Assembly: GCA_009760855.2 (NCBI GenBank)
Contig: WPIO01000002.1
Location: 15,607,001-15,671,000 of the forward strand
Direction of reading: 5' to 3'
Length of the DNA stretch: 64,000 bases
Origin: Cristatella mucedo
Taxonomy: Eukaryota; Bryozoa; Phylactolaemata; Cristatellidae
Under the pieces are notes generated by a model. That model saw nothing but the letters and a program-made list of their open reading frames with translations, was not told where the DNA came from and did not search any database. This document shows, in pieces, positions 1 through 11,372 of this stretch (within the stretch, counting starts at the first letter, position 1; each line of letters opens with the position of its first letter). The position numbers and the translations under genes are program-made.

Positions 1-1454
1 CCCTACTCTCCCTCCAAAGTCATCTGTGAATCGCAAAACCTTTAGACCCTTGCCTTCGATACAGTCCACACAAAACTTATCTTATTCATGCCTGCTGCTC
101 CATCCCCATCCACCCTCTCAGACGTTTAATTGGTACAGGGCCAACTATAGCCTTCGTGGATGTGGAATCTCATGGAGGAGGACAGATGAATGCCTGGGGC
201 GCCGGATAGGCATGCGATGTGCTGGCAATTTTCGTATACTACAGCAGGCATTACTAAAGTAAGAGCAAAGCTCGGCTGACTCGACAGGCTCATTTATACA
301 GAGGCAGAGCTACCTTAATGGCCATCACTCCTGCTTGCAGTACACTGCAACAAGCTGCCTGCTACAGGACTCAGTGGCCCATGACCACAGTGGTGAAGTG
401 TTGCAAAGCTTGCCCCTACGCTAAGAATTATAGCCATTCGCAAGGTTTCGGTCCTAGTAGCTTATTTCTCTCATATCGAGTTGACATCGGGTGGAAGACT
501 GACACTTGTAGGCGATTGAGCCTTGAAAAGTGAAGCAGATTTGACATTTTGAAAATGCTTGAAGCTGATTCCAAGCAATATTTTTGTAAGGGCGATCTTT
601 GTTGGGGCAACATTACCACCTGTTTGAGTGACTTTGCTTTGACCTCATGTTACTGACACAGCTTTTGAGCTCCTCAGTGTGCAGTACTTCCTCTTACTCA
701 CTCCATACGCTTCTTTTCTGAAACTACTTTGCTGCAAGGGCTCAATGGTCCAAGTGACCAAAACCAAAACAGAAAGGCCCCACACCATGCTGCATCGTGC
801 ATAGAGCTAAGGGTTAGCGTAACTGACAGCCTCTATCGGAGCTTGAGCATATTGAGTGGCTGCTGCATTGGATGGTTTCACGGGCAGAGGCTACAATACG
901 ATCCAGTGTTCGAGCTCCTCTAGAAGGCTAGCTGTGACTGCATGTCACCATTCTGACATGGCGGCCTGCACCCGAAGCAGAAACTCACTCCATTCAACAA
1001 CAAAGCTTGCATCAGTGCTCGAATCCCAGCCAACTGAGGAGCGACCGACTAAAACCCTTATGACTTGCGAAACCCAGCAGCACGTACAGCTATTAAGGGG
1101 GCCGGGCAAGGCCGAAGAGCCACGGACAGCAAATTATTGGACCGCTGAAGGGGTGCATCGGGGCATCAAGCCACCTAGCCGGCCCCTTTCGGCTAGGTTT
1201 CTCCTCAAATCCACACACAAATCTTTCACTTATGTACAAGAGCGGCCAAGAGAGCATTGAGCCTCCCCCTTTGTCACACCTATGGATCTGCCCCCAACAG
1301 CCCGAATAATGCACCGACGATGATGCATGCAGCAGAGCATTTAGGGGGACACAGATGAACTGACACATGCAGTATAAACTTGACACTAACATAAACCAAA
1401 AAAGTTGTAAAGTAGAAGAGAAGAAACCAGATCTCACCCTTGAAAGAACTACAC
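1..1454. other. No recognisable gene
   Basis: Short open frames occur on both strands, but none shows a domain, a codon pattern or exon-intron structure that I recognise. No microsatellite longer than a few units is present. The stretch is probably intergenic or deep intronic DNA. Confidence 0.5.
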
Positions 1455-1467
1455 CCCAAGCACTGCA

Positions 1468-1556
1468 ATAACAATGATGATGATAATACATTTGCAAAGT
1501 GCCCTACGATATAATTAATCTCTTTCAGGCACTTTACATATGCTATAAAGAAGGCA
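1468..1556 (-). repeat. LINE L-A 3' tail fragment
   Basis: Read on the minus strand, this has the L-A tail layout: an AAAGTGCC arm, a pyrimidine/purine core, a matching GGCACTTT arm and then an AT-rich triplet tail. It is diverged from the young copies and carries only the terminal hairpin. Confidence 0.6.
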
Positions 1557-1683
1557 CGATATACATTAGTTTGATAGTAGCAGCCAGCGAAATTTTTCAG
1601 TCATGTGCCTGCTTACACTATACCTGCTGCTTGTGGATGTAACCGCCAATCATCTGGTTATTCTTTCTATACTGCATCTGTAA

Positions 1684-1745
1684 AGGGCCAAGAAGGAGAT
1701 TCTGTTCTCTTGGGGTACTATACAAATAAATTATTTTATTATCAA
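1684..1745 (+). repeat. SINE S1 tail fragment
   Basis: The words GTTCTCTTGGGGTACTATAC and AAATAAATTA repeat, with small changes, the tail of the fuller S1 copy about 200 bp downstream. No tRNA-like head precedes it. Confidence 0.5.
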
Positions 1746-1819
1746 TCAGCAGGATGCCTTGTTGAGACAAGAAACCTGGTGCCTAAATTCTGCATTCCAC
1801 CGAAGTATCCCTGTCATTT

Positions 1820-1962
1820 CACTCGGTTCGGTCAAGCGGTTAAGGCACTCGCCCCGAGGACCAAGGTCTGGCTGAGGTCGTGGGCTCGAGCCCGAGGCAT
1901 ATGTGAAGCACCTGAATAGAGATTGAGTTCTCTTGGGGTGTTATACAAATAAATCATATATA
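1820..1962 (+). repeat. tRNA-derived SINE, family S1
   Basis: The head holds an A-box-like stretch (GGTCAAGCGGTTAAGGC) and a B-box-like stretch (GTGGGCTCGAGCCC), as in tRNA-derived SINEs. The tail, from about 1900, is GAAGCACCTGAATAGAGATT followed by a matching GGGGTG arm and an AAATAAAT end. The tail resembles the 3' hairpin of LINE family L-A in this window. Confidence 0.75.
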
Positions 1963-2196
1963 CCACTAGACAATAAAATAGTTAATTAGATCGCCTCCAT
2001 GCATTCCTGAGGAGCAGGTCTGGTATCGCTAACTGCTGGGCACCTGTAGTTGCCTACACTAGGGTGCCTACACTGGCTGTAAAGGGATGGCGAGAAAAAC
2101 AACGTAGCACACTCGGCAGAGATAGCTGAGAAGACCCAAATCGTTTGCCGAGTTCGTCGTTGCAAACTAGCCTCAGCATATTTACAAGTCTGCACA

Positions 2197-2465
2197 AAAG
2201 TGTGTGCGCATATGACTGTGAGTGCATGTGTGGTGTGTGTGCGTGTGTTGCATGTGTGTGCATGTGTGTGTACGCATGAGTGTGTGTGTGTTTGTGTACA
2301 TGTTTGTGCACATTAGTGTGTGCATAATCATACGTGTGTGTGTGTGTGTTTGTGTGCATTTAAATGCGTGTTTTTAAATGTTTGCATGTGTATGCCGTGT
2401 GTCTGTGTGAGTTTAAATGTACGTGTGTCTGCACGTGTGTGTGTGTGTGTGTGTGTGTGCACGTG
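2197..2465. repeat. TG-rich microsatellite
   Basis: This is an interrupted (TG)n tract with GCATG and TACG interruptions. The histidine/threonine and cysteine/valine open frames across it are artefacts of the dinucleotide repeat. Confidence 0.9.
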
Positions 2466-2575
2466 TGCGCAGCTGCCATTGGCAGCTCAACTAGGTCGCT
2501 ATAAAGGTGAAGCTACAGCCGGCATTCCAGTTCTCAGCTTGAAACTGGATGCACATGCATCAATCAACTAGTAGA

Positions 2576-2745
2576 CTTAATAATAATAATAATAATATTA
2601 ATAATGCACTTGATAAAGCGCCCTCAGAGAACTCAATCTCTCTCTAGGCGCTTTACATTTGCTGCAAATGGAAATGCAATAGGATGGTGAGTAAAATCAT
2701 GCTTGACAAACAAACAAAATGAATAACATGGTCAGGGGTGACATG
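2576..2745 (-). repeat. LINE L-A 3' end
   Basis: The minus strand gives the L-A 3' untranslated region, then the GCGCC/GGCGC hairpin and an (ATT)n tail, seen on + as AATAATAATAATAATATTAA. It matches the young copy at 5940-7175 closely over its last ~150 bp. It is strongly 5' truncated and has no coding sequence. Confidence 0.85.
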
Positions 2746-2985
2746 CTTGGCTGAAACAAGAAATCGTCAGCCTCAGCCCTGCCACACCTAGCTTGGGCAG
2801 TGTCTGGCTGATCACACGACTGCAGATTGCTTGTTAACTCTCTCCTCCCACTACCCAGCTGTACAGACGGTCCTCTAAGCTCCTCTCTTATTCCCATTCG
2901 CTATGCCAAGTCGGCTGGCATTAAATAATAATTTCATGTAAAGCACAGATTTATAGATCAACAATCCCAACGCGTGTGCACTCGT

Positions 2986-3048
2986 GCTCGTGTGTGTGTG
3001 CGTGTGTGAGTATGTGTCTGCATGTGTGTGTGTGTGTGAGTGTGTGTG

Positions 3049-3098
<50 letters not shown>

Positions 3099-3190
3099 CG
3101 TGTGTGTGAGCGTGTGTGTGAGCGTGTGTGTGAGCGTGTGCGTGTGTGCGTGTATGTGTGTGTATGTGTGTGCATGTGTGAGTGTGTGTG

Positions 3191-3235
<45 letters not shown>

Positions 3236-3299
3236 GTGTGTGTGTGTGTGTGTAAGTGTGTGTGTGTGTTTGAGTTTGTGTTTGTGTAAGTGTGTAAGT

Positions 3300-3336
<37 letters not shown>

Positions 3337-3401
3337 CGTGAGTGTGTGCATGTGTGAGTGTGTGCATGTGTGTGTATGTGCATGTGTGTGTGTGTGCGCG
3401 C

Positions 3402-3479
<78 letters not shown>

Positions 3480-3702
3480 GCGCGAGTGTGTGCATGTGTG
3501 TGAGAGAGAGAGTGTGAGTATGTGTGAGTGTGTGTGTGTGTGTGTGTGTTTGTGTGCGTGTGCATGTGTGTATGTGTGAATGTGTGAATGTGTGAGTGTG
3601 TGCATGTGTGAGTGTGTGTATGTGTGTGTGTATGTGTGTGTGCGAGTGTGTGCATGTGTTAGTGTTGTGAGTATGGGCGTGTGCATGTGAGTGCGTGTTT
3701 AC
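2986..3702. repeat. Long (TG)n microsatellite
   Basis: About 700 bp of TG repeats are broken by GAGCG, ATGTG and AAG units. The block GTGTGTGAGC repeats as a higher-order unit near 3095-3140. All open frames here are low-complexity by-products. Confidence 0.95.
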
Positions 3703-5174
3703 AGAAAGAGATTTGCCCGAGCGACTGCAACACTTTGGTCTAACTATACTAAACGAGCTGACAGGCGGCTGTGCCCTAGCAGCTCACAAGAAAGGGCCCA
3801 TGGCAACGCAGGAGCACATCAGCGGCCAAGCAACTCCTCCATGCACGAATATATGTGCACACGGGAAACGTGAGCATGGAGATGCAATGCCGCTTGATAC
3901 GAGTATGCATGCGATGAGCGTGTGCAAGACATTATGATGCTTTCGTCGCGAGCTCACAAGTTGCCAGTGCAGGGTTCGGCAGAGCTCTCTTTCCGAGCAT
4001 TCTGTGTGGCACCGGCTATAGCCTTCGCTCTCAGACAGCCTCGAAACAAGGTACCCAGTAATGGAGTGCGGCTCAGCTCTGGCTGGCGTTGGCAGCTGGA
4101 TTTCAGGAGCCGTACGAGCAAGAGCTCGGCTCAGCCGGTGACGGTGCCGGATGCTGTAGCAGCAGGCCCTGCTCGTATGCCCACCACGCCCCTCAGGCTC
4201 CCTGGCTCGACTCTCAAAGGGGTGATGACGTGTGCATGCGGTGCCACATTCGGTCAAGTCCATTCAAGCATTTTTTTTCTTTGCTTGTCGCAAGGGCATG
4301 CTACACAGAGAGCTATCGAGCAGTGAGCGAGAATCGACGTCATCCTTTCTCTCGGAGGCGCTGTTAAAATTACTCCTACCGAGTTCGCTATCACTTTAAA
4401 CCGGTCTGCAGGCGGCTCTACACCATAGCCATCCCTAAGCAACGACTGGCAGGTCGTATACTGAGCCAGAGACAAAGCAGGGCAGGCAAGGGGCGGAGCA
4501 ATGACTGGTGCGCACAGCTTCAATCTACAGGGCGCCGAGCCGGCGCAAACGCGCTACCGCACTACGCGACCTGGTTTTTGCAGCCAGCTGAGCTCCTCAG
4601 CGGAGGAGACGGGCATGCCGCGAGCAGTTCGCTAGCTGCCGAATCCGGACACGGCCTATCCAGCGACAGGAGGGCTCCCTAGAACGATTGATAGATAGCT
4701 CTTCCGACTGGACAGCAGTTCCGAAGCAACGAAAGCAAGATACTAACCGAGCACGGCCGACTTGAGTCTCCTGTATGCATCGACATATTTATTCCCGCCG
4801 CCACCGCCGCGCTCCGAGCCTTCAGCCGAAGAGCTGTGACTCAGGCCTCGGATCGGCGTCGAGTCTCGACTCGAGTCCCGAACTCGCGCTCCAAGACCGC
4901 AACGAAATGCAGCGGGCCTAGCGGAGCTGTACACCAGTCGGCTGCCGAGCACCGCCCGAGACGCCATACAAGAGCAGAAATTTTCAATAAGTCAGCTGCA
5001 GGCGGTAGGCGGTGGACGGCAGCAGCTAGTCGGACAGAGACTGTTTGCGGCGGTCTGCCCATGCGCTGTTCACGTGGGAGGGGGTCGATACCCCTTAGTC
5101 TACTTCTTAGTCTCACTGCAGCCCTTCCCGCAGCAAGCTGACCAGCGCACGAGTGCGCGAGACTCTCGGTCTGC
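3703..5174. other. CpG-containing stretch, no gene recognised
   Basis: The stretch is richer in CG dinucleotides than its surroundings, especially 4520-5170. Overlapping open frames on both strands are typical of GC-rich noncoding DNA. No splice-compatible conserved protein segment was found. It could be a promoter-associated region or an old LTR, but I cannot support either. Confidence 0.35.
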
Positions 5175-5530
5175 TGCTGCTACTCCGCAAGGCCGTAGAC
5201 ACTATGTGGGTGTTGCGCGACCGCGCTTTCTGTGGCGCATTCGAGGCCTTGGCAGTTTGTGCTGCAGGGCGTACGATCAGCACCAACAGACTGCATCTGA
5301 CTCAGCAGCGAACCGAAAGCGTGCAGCGTAAGGGCGTCGGGTGGACCGCCGCTGAGCGAGCTGGCTGCATCGTAGTACTGGCACGCAACGGCTGAAAAGG
5401 ATTTTACGCCGGAGTAGGCGGCAGGAGAGAAGATATGTTTGCACAAAAATTGAGTCGGTGACCTACACAGTCTTGGACGTACAGAGCAAAAGCTTCTGTT
5501 GCCCAAGTTCCGCAAGTTAAAAATGGAATG
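5175..5530 (-). repeat. LINE L-B 3' end (degraded)
   Basis: The minus strand encodes a diverged version of the L-B reverse-transcriptase C-terminus: a GNRSFCSVRPRL segment corresponds to the GDRTFSSAGPRL seen in the copy at 44650. It ends with the QNSPA-like region and the ACCCACATAGT tail motif. It is degraded and 5' truncated. Confidence 0.7.
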
Positions 5531-5939
5531 CTAAATTAAGGGTCCTGGCCGGGCCGTAATGCAAAAAGAGGCAGAAAGGAATGCAGCAGTTCAGCTTGCT
5601 ATTGAATCGCCGGCAAGCTAACTGAGCCGAATGTGAAACATGTTAGATATTATTTGTGGTCAGTCGAAATACTAGGTAACACAATTTGTGTTCCTGTTTC
5701 TTCCGAGTTGGTTTTGCCTCGGCACCCTATAGAAATCGCCACTGTCCCCCCCCCCCCAATTTTGCCTTTGGGATTATGGCAAGGGGTAAGTCTAGTATTT
5801 GTCCATTTCAATGCGTTAAACGAACTAGTTAATGTCTTTTGGTTCACATTTAGTCTGTTGAAAGCAAAAATGAATCAAAATTGACATTTATCTGAACAAA
5901 GGTTGTACAATACTAACCAAAACGATGCAGATGCTAAGT

Positions 5940-7175
5940 AGCTTTTTGAGATTTTTGGCTTTAATGTGAATCAACTTTATGAATGTACTAGATGCAGTCT
6001 TACATCATGTACTCAGTAGCGTTTATACTCTCCCTCTCGCTGATGTGATTGCCAAGCACAATCTAGGCTTTCACTTCTATGCGGATGACACTCAGTTGTA
6101 CCTTTGCTTTGATCCCTCCCAGCCTTCGAGCACCTCAAATTCTCTCAACTCACTTGCTGCATGCATTGATGACATCCGATCATGGATGGCAGCAAACTTT
6201 CTAAAACTAAACGATGATAAAACTAACTTACTAGTTATGGGCAAACCTAGTGTTATTCAGAAATTGGAAAGGCTGACTTTCAAAATTGGCTCTGCCAGCA
6301 TATCTCCAGTTGCATCAGCTCGAAATCTAGGTGTCATATTCCAAAGCGACCTCTCGTTAGACGACCACATCAGCTCCACAGTCAAATCAGCCTATTTTCA
6401 GCTTCATAACATTGCTAAAATTAGGGCTTGTTTAGATAAGGATACCACGTCCAAGTTGGTCCATGCATTCGGGACATCTCGTCTCGACTTCTGCAACTCA
6501 CTGCTTACTGGCCTACCAGCATGTGCGATCAGGCGATTGCAGCTGGTGCAAAACTCTGCAGCTAGGCTTGTCTGTCGTGAGCGTCGCAGTTGCCACATTA
6601 CTCCACTTCTCGCCGACCTGCACTGGTTACCAGTCAAGCAACGGATTGACTTCAAGGTTTTGTCGCTCACTTTTAGGTCTCTTCATTCTATGGCTCCAGC
6701 CTATCTTTCAGAGATACTACCCCATCAGGCAAAGCATCGTACCACTCGCTTTTCGGAATCCAACAGTCTAGAAATACCTCGTACAAACCTTAAATCCTTT
6801 GGAGACCGTGCATTTAGCTCGTATGCTACCACAGCCTGGAACTCCCTCCCGACCTGCATCAGAACATCCCCTGACCTGACCACATTTAAAAGAAACTTAA
6901 AAACATACCTATTTAGGACAGCATTTAGTGGGTCCTTGTGATTCGTCCTCGATGTGCTTATGCGTGCTGACACTGTTCATGCTGCCACTAACCACATTTG
7001 CATGCTGACCCAGTGCATGTAACCCCTAACCATGTTATTCATTTTGTTTGTTTTTCAAGCATGATTTTACTTACTATTCTATTGCGTATCACTTTGCAGC
7101 AAATGTAAAGCGCCTAGAAAGAGATTAAGTTCTCTGAGGGCGCTTTATCAAGTGCAATATTATTATTATTATTAT
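5940..7175 (+). mobile_element. Non-LTR retrotransposon L-A, 5'-truncated
   Basis: An open frame at 5979-6941 encodes about 320 residues of the C-terminal half of a CR1/L2-type reverse transcriptase. The catalytic motif C reads FYADDTQLY near residue 38. The region GDRAFSSYATTAWNSLP near the end is typical of the C-terminus of this LINE group. A 3' untranslated region of about 220 bp follows, then the hairpin AAAGCGCC/GGCGCTTT (about 7108-7148) and (ATT)n. The endonuclease and the front half of the reverse transcriptase are missing, as expected of 5' truncation. The 3' part is nearly identical to 40650-41170, which implies recent activity of the family. Confidence 0.9.
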
Positions 7176-7374
7176 TAGCTCTTCCTCGCTAGCCACGTTT
7201 TTAACTCCAGTAAACCTTAGCGGCAACGTTGGCTTTGCACATCTGACTTACATGCTCCCCCGTGGTTTAACAAAATAAGCATCAACGATATATTGACTTT
7301 GAAAGACATCTTGCAGCGTAATGTGCAATGGCTCTTCCCCATAAGCTAGCCTTTCTTGGAAATTGAACAGCTTA

Positions 7375-7708
7375 ACCCTCAAAATTGGCTCGAACAGTAT
7401 ATTTCCTCAAACGTCTTCACGAATTTTTGGTGCCCTGTTCTAAAGGAACTTTCACTAGATGACCACATCATCTTAACAAGCAAGGATGAATACTTTCAGC
7501 TGCGATGAGGATGCTGCAGCCAAGAATCCATGTATCAAGTCAATCTATGCATTGGTGACGTCCCTCTAGAATTCTGCACTTCAGTAGTGTAAGGTAAAAT
7601 TCAACACTGCAAGCAATATGAGACGCCAGTAGTTGGTCCAACTCTGTAGATAGGCTTGTTGGTCATGAATTTGGATACGGCCACATCTCAAGACCCTGCA
7701 CAGGCTCC
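7375..7708 (+). repeat. Old LINE L-A copy, left part
   Basis: Words such as CAAAATTGGCTCG and CTAGATGACCACATCA match the L-A coding region with many changes and frame breaks. The copy stops exactly where the LTR element starts and resumes at 10872, so the LTR element inserted into it. Confidence 0.65.
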
Positions 7709-8023
7709 TGTTGATATCGTAATTGAGAATGCACACTCCAGCCTACAACAGCGCCGCGCTTAGATGTTGTCCTCTGCCGGCATTAGGCTGAGGGGGCCCA
7801 GCTGACCTAGACTGACCAATCGAGGCCCAGCGTTCCTGTTGCTGGCGCTAGCAATGGCGCTGGCCAATCGGAGCACGGTGTTCCTGGGCGCAGACGACAG
7901 GAAGCTCCGTTAGCATTAACGTCTGCAGAATGAGTCGTTGATTATACGTTGTAGAATTCGGTTGTGTTCCGAGTGCTCCAAGTCGTTTGCTGTTTAGCAA
8001 TACGCGAACACACGCTCACAACA
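7709..8023 (+). repeat. 5' LTR
   Basis: This 315-bp direct repeat begins TGTTGATATC and ends CACAACA. It matches 10610-10871 closely over its last ~200 bp, including GTTTGCTGTTTAGCAATACG. It is flanked on the left by CTCC (7705-7708), repeated after the right LTR (10872-10875) as a 4-bp target duplication. Confidence 0.88.
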
Positions 8024-8024
8024 A

Positions 8025-8037
8025 TTGGTAGCAGAGA
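8025..8037 (+). other. Primer-binding site of the LTR element
   Basis: TTGGTAGCAGAGA lies two bases after the 5' LTR. TGGTAGCAGAG resembles the complement of an initiator-tRNA 3' end, as used for minus-strand priming by many LTR retrotransposons. Confidence 0.65.
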
Positions 8038-8289
8038 ATGGTTCAATCTACGGAAAAGGTTCAATCCACGGAAATGGCACAATCTACGAGACTTTACGAT
8101 CGGAAAACCTATGAGGTGGTGTTTGAAAATGAGGTATTTAGAGGCGGCCTCAAACTTTTGTCCTAGCTAAATTCTTTCGAGCGGGCTGTGGCCCGACATC
8201 TATCGACAGAAATGCCGTTTAAAGCGAGTCATGCCCGGTTTTCTTCGGGGTTCTGCCTTAAGCTTTCATTGGGAACAGACGGAGGCCCT

Positions 8290-8966
8290 TAAGAGGTTAT
8301 TACGAGTTGTTTCGCCGCAAGCTCGTCTGGCTGTGCACTCTCTTGACCGAGGAAGAGGCCGAGGAAGAGGCAGCACAGCGCTTTCGGCTTGAGCAGGCGA
8401 TACTCGGCATTAGCCACAAGGTATCGCTGTGGGTCGCGGCTACGGACCGCTCGTCCCAGCTTGCACAGTCTACCCTAGCGGTTGTTGCCAATACCGACGG
8501 AGAGGGTTGTGGAACTGCTTTCCCGAGCTGGTGTAGGCCGAAGGAGTTGTAGAGCTGGATGCGACGGAGCCTGAGGCGATTGCTGAGCCAGAGGTGGGGA
8601 AGCCGGAGGCGATTGCTGAGCCAGAGGTGGGGGAGCCGGAGGCGATGGCTGAGGCGGAAGCGGCATAATCAGAGAGGCTGGAGGCTGAGACGACCTAAGA
8701 GGCGCCGGAGGTGCCAGTGCAAGCGGTGACGTCTGAGAAGCAGGCAGCGGCAGTGCGTGAAGGGCAAGCGGATGTAGCGGAGCCAGAGACCGCTGAGCCG
8801 GTGGCGGCGGTTGAGCAGGAAACAGCGGCTGAACCGGAGGCAGCCGAATGGGAGACGCAGGAGGCGGCGACGTCCGACGAGGCGCTGGAGATTCTGGCGC
8901 AAGCGGTGACGTCTGGGGAGCATGCGGCGGCAGCGTCTGAAGGGCAGGAGGAGGTGGTTTAGCCAA
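8290..8966 (+). pseudogene. Glu/Ala/Pro-rich interior frame of the LTR element
   Basis: Reading frames on + encode acidic, alanine- and proline-rich repeats, for example EPEAIAEPEVG repeated in tandem (nucleotides about 8565-8660, period about 33-36 nt). The frame is broken by several stops. It sits where gag would lie, but I see no CCHC knuckle or capsid motif. The long open frame on the opposite strand across 8475-8966 is the low-complexity complement. Confidence 0.45.
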
Positions 8967-9002
8967 CGATGGTGAAACCAGCGATGGTAGCCGATAAGCC
9001 TA

Positions 9003-9275
9003 TGTAATGTATCTCCGTCTGTAACTCCACAAAGCCATTAAGACTATGTGGGTGTTACGCAGCAGAATTTTGTATATCGCACTCACTGCCTAAGCGGCTT
9101 TTGGTACGCATTCAGTAGCCAACAGACTTCGACTCACGGAACAATGAAAAATTGGGAAGCATAGCAGAGTCAGGAGAGCAGTTGAGGAAGTGAGTAGCAT
9201 GGAAGTAGCAGCTCAGGACCGCTGAAAAGGATGAGCCATAGTCGGCTGCAGGAGACAAGTTGCCGTTGCGTACGA
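9003..9275 (-). repeat. LINE L-B 3' end nested in the LTR element
   Basis: The left end, GTAATGTATCTCCGTCTGTA, is the reverse complement of the L-B tail. The rest matches the copy at 15590-15960 nearly word for word (GCATAGCAGAGTCAGGAG). It was copied into the LTR element interior. Confidence 0.85.
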
Positions 9276-9729
9276 CGCGACGGCCGCTGGAGGACAGCCA
9301 GATGAAATGCTTGCATTTGCATGCACGGCAAGGAGCACTGGGTCACGACGTTATGAAAAGGTCGCGCCGACAAACTCTCATGGCCCCGAGGAATTTCGTT
9401 GCGCCTAGCTGGCATTGGCTTAATTTTAGCGCGAACAAGAGCTGCTCGGCGGCGGGCTAGAACTCCTTTGTCCTGGAGCAGTGAGCCCGAGAGGAGCGCC
9501 AGTGCGGTTAGAGAGCAATAGCTCAAGAGCAAGCCGGGAAGCTCTGAGACCAGCGGTGGCGATTCGGCCTTTACCATTGGTCCAATATCCGCGGGAGCTG
9601 CTGATCGATGTTGGCTGGCCTGTCAACCTCGGCCATAACTATGTCCAAAAAGAGTCGTCTGGAACCCATTTGACATTTAAGCTGGGCGGAGGTGGCCTAG
9701 TGACGGTGTTAATTCCTTACCGTAATGGG

Positions 9730-10380
9730 CCACGTTGTTGGGCCCAATACCACTAAGCTCTTGCCCATTGTCTCAGCTAAGTATTTAATAGTCGAGCGAC
9801 GCTCGCTCACTTGTCTTTTGTCCGGCTTCTCACTTCGGCTCCGCGCTTCGACGCCGTCGGACTCGTTTCACTGAAAGCGAGGGAGGAGGGCGGGCTGTTC
9901 GCCGGCGATTGACAGAACAGGACGAGACAGCGCTAGGAGGATTCGGTGGACTCCACTGAATACGGTCTTATCGCGCCCGAGCTGGCATTTGTTGTTTCAT
10001 TTGTGTTGTGTATGTGGCGCTTGCACGTGGTTTCGGCATAGGGATTTGTCGGTGCGAGCTAAACGTAGTTGGTATGGTATGAGATATTCCGTTGGTTCGG
10101 GGTCCTTTTTCTATTTGGGCCGTTCCCCCTGGAGACGCAGGGAGCCTAAGTGTGGAGACGTGTTTCCTCCGCAAGAGTGCTTGAGCTGTCGAGAGCGTGT
10201 GAGGAGTGCGGAGATAAAACTGAGCTAGACGCGCAGCGACTTTGTGCACTTGCGAATAAAGCTCAGAAAAATCCTCTATTTGTGTGTCTCGCTTTCCAAC
10301 TCACGCCGCGGACTCACGACCCCCTTTAGTAACGGTAAGTAGGTCAGCGCTAGAAACGCTCCTTTCGTGGCGGCCAGCTT
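9730..10380 (+). repeat. Possible second LTR-like segment
   Basis: A polyadenylation signal (AATAAA at about 10255) lies in a block (about 10128-10290) that resembles 53184-53350. Shared words include GATAAAACTGA versus GATAAGACTGA and CTTGCGAATAAAG versus CTTGAGAATAAAG. The pairing suggests a dispersed LTR or similar element. The boundaries are not resolved. Confidence 0.35.
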
Positions 10381-10590
10381 ATTGCGCGTAGGTGCGCACC
10401 GAACGGGAATAGGCACTAGGCTACGCCGCTAGGTAAGCGGCAGGTCAAGCCTACTCCGCCGAGCCTTCAGCGTTACGCTATGGATTGTCTGCCGAGGTCG
10501 GCAGTGACCTAGGGGTAGAGCTACACTGCCATAAGCAATCGTATGTTATGCATATTATTGCTTTATTTATTACTTGAATGTATAGTGGCT

Positions 10591-10609
10591 AAGAGTAAGG
10601 AGGGAGGAA
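10591..10609 (+). other. Polypurine tract of the LTR element
   Basis: A purine-rich run, AAGGAGGGAGGAA, immediately precedes the TG that opens the 3' LTR. This is the expected plus-strand priming site. Confidence 0.75.
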
Positions 10610-10871
10610 TGTTGAGATCATAGCAGAGAACGCATACGCCATCCCACGACTAGACCGCGCCTAGACGGCGAGGCGCAACGTTCCTGCTGCTGGAGCTAGC
10701 AACGGCGCTGGCCAATCGGAGCACGGTGTTCCTGGGCGCAGACGACCGGAAGCTCCGCTGACATTAACGTCTGCAGAAGGAGTCATTGATTAAACATTGC
10801 CGAGTTCGTTTGTGTTCCGAGTGCTCCAAGTCGTTTGCTGTTTAGCAATACGCGCACACACGCTCACAACA
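10610..10871 (+). repeat. 3' LTR
   Basis: This 262-bp repeat opens TGTTGAGATC and closes CACAACA. It differs from the 5' LTR by scattered substitutions and about 50 bp less sequence in its first third, so the insertion is not recent. Confidence 0.88.
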
Positions 10872-11230
10872 CTCCTTATCAAGTAGCTTACCAATTCACG
10901 GTTCAGTCGCTCACTTGTAGGTCACTTCAGTCACTGGCTCAATATTACCAACAGGAACTACCTCTTGCTCAGGCCTTGCATCGACACCTGATGCTCTTAA
11001 TCAAGTAGCTTAACTGGCCCTCTGCTGCCCGAGTTCAAATCCTTTAGATACCATGCATTAATTTAATGTCCCCAAACCTGGAAATCACTCCCGACTGATG
11101 CCATAGCGTCCCAAAATTGACAGCATTTGTCTTACAGCGTTTGCTGTACCCATGCGAATTATCCGTTGTGTGCCTATACATACTGACACTGTGCATATTA
11201 CCACTAACCGATTCACACGCTTCCTTTCCA
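10872..11230 (+). repeat. Old LINE L-A copy, right part
   Basis: This continues the copy interrupted at 7708. GTCGCTCACTTGTAGGTCAC and CTGACACTGTGCATATTACC match the L-A coding end and 3' untranslated region with many changes. Confidence 0.65.
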
Positions 11231-11370
11231 AAATATAATTCATTTTCATAATGCCCCAAGAGAACTTAACCTCTATTCAGGCGCTTCACGTATGCCATGG
11301 GGCTCAACGCCACGACATCGGCCAGACCTTGGTCGGGGCGAGCACTTTAACCACTGTGCCAAACCAGCGA
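11231..11370 (-). repeat. tRNA-derived SINE, family S1
   Basis: Reverse-strand S1 copy: the tail hairpin arms (GCCCC / GGCGC) lie at 11252-11285 and the tRNA-like head with its B-box complement is near 11310-11350. It abuts the hairpin that marks the left side of the AT-rich island. Confidence 0.7.
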
Positions 11371-11372
11371 CA

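Larger units (their letters stand above)
7709..10871 (+). mobile_element. LTR retrotransposon, probably non-autonomous
   Basis: The element is about 3.16 kb: a 5' LTR, a primer-binding-site-like sequence at 8025-8037, an interior of about 2.6 kb, a purine-rich tract at 10591-10609 and a 3' LTR, flanked by CTCC duplications. No protease, reverse transcriptase, RNase H or integrase motif was seen. The interior holds a low-complexity Glu/Ala/Pro reading frame and a nested L-B LINE fragment. Its size and lack of pol suggest it was mobilised in trans. The superfamily cannot be fixed; the primer site resembles the initiator-tRNA-Met type used by many Ty3/Gypsy and Copia elements. Confidence 0.82.

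Noticed and set aside
2875-3686. Long histidine/threonine-rich open frames on the minus strand
   Set aside because: They are produced by the TG/CA dinucleotide repeat and exist in several frames at once.
3784-4263. 159-codon open frame on the minus strand
   Set aside because: No recognisable domain, no splice context and composition typical of CG-rich noncoding DNA.
4743-5141. Possible GC-rich first exon
   Set aside because: Overlapping frames on both strands, no conserved segment and no matching downstream exon.
8475-8966. 163-codon proline-rich open frame on the minus strand
   Set aside because: It is the complement of the Glu/Ala/Pro repeat inside the LTR element and shows no independent coding evidence.
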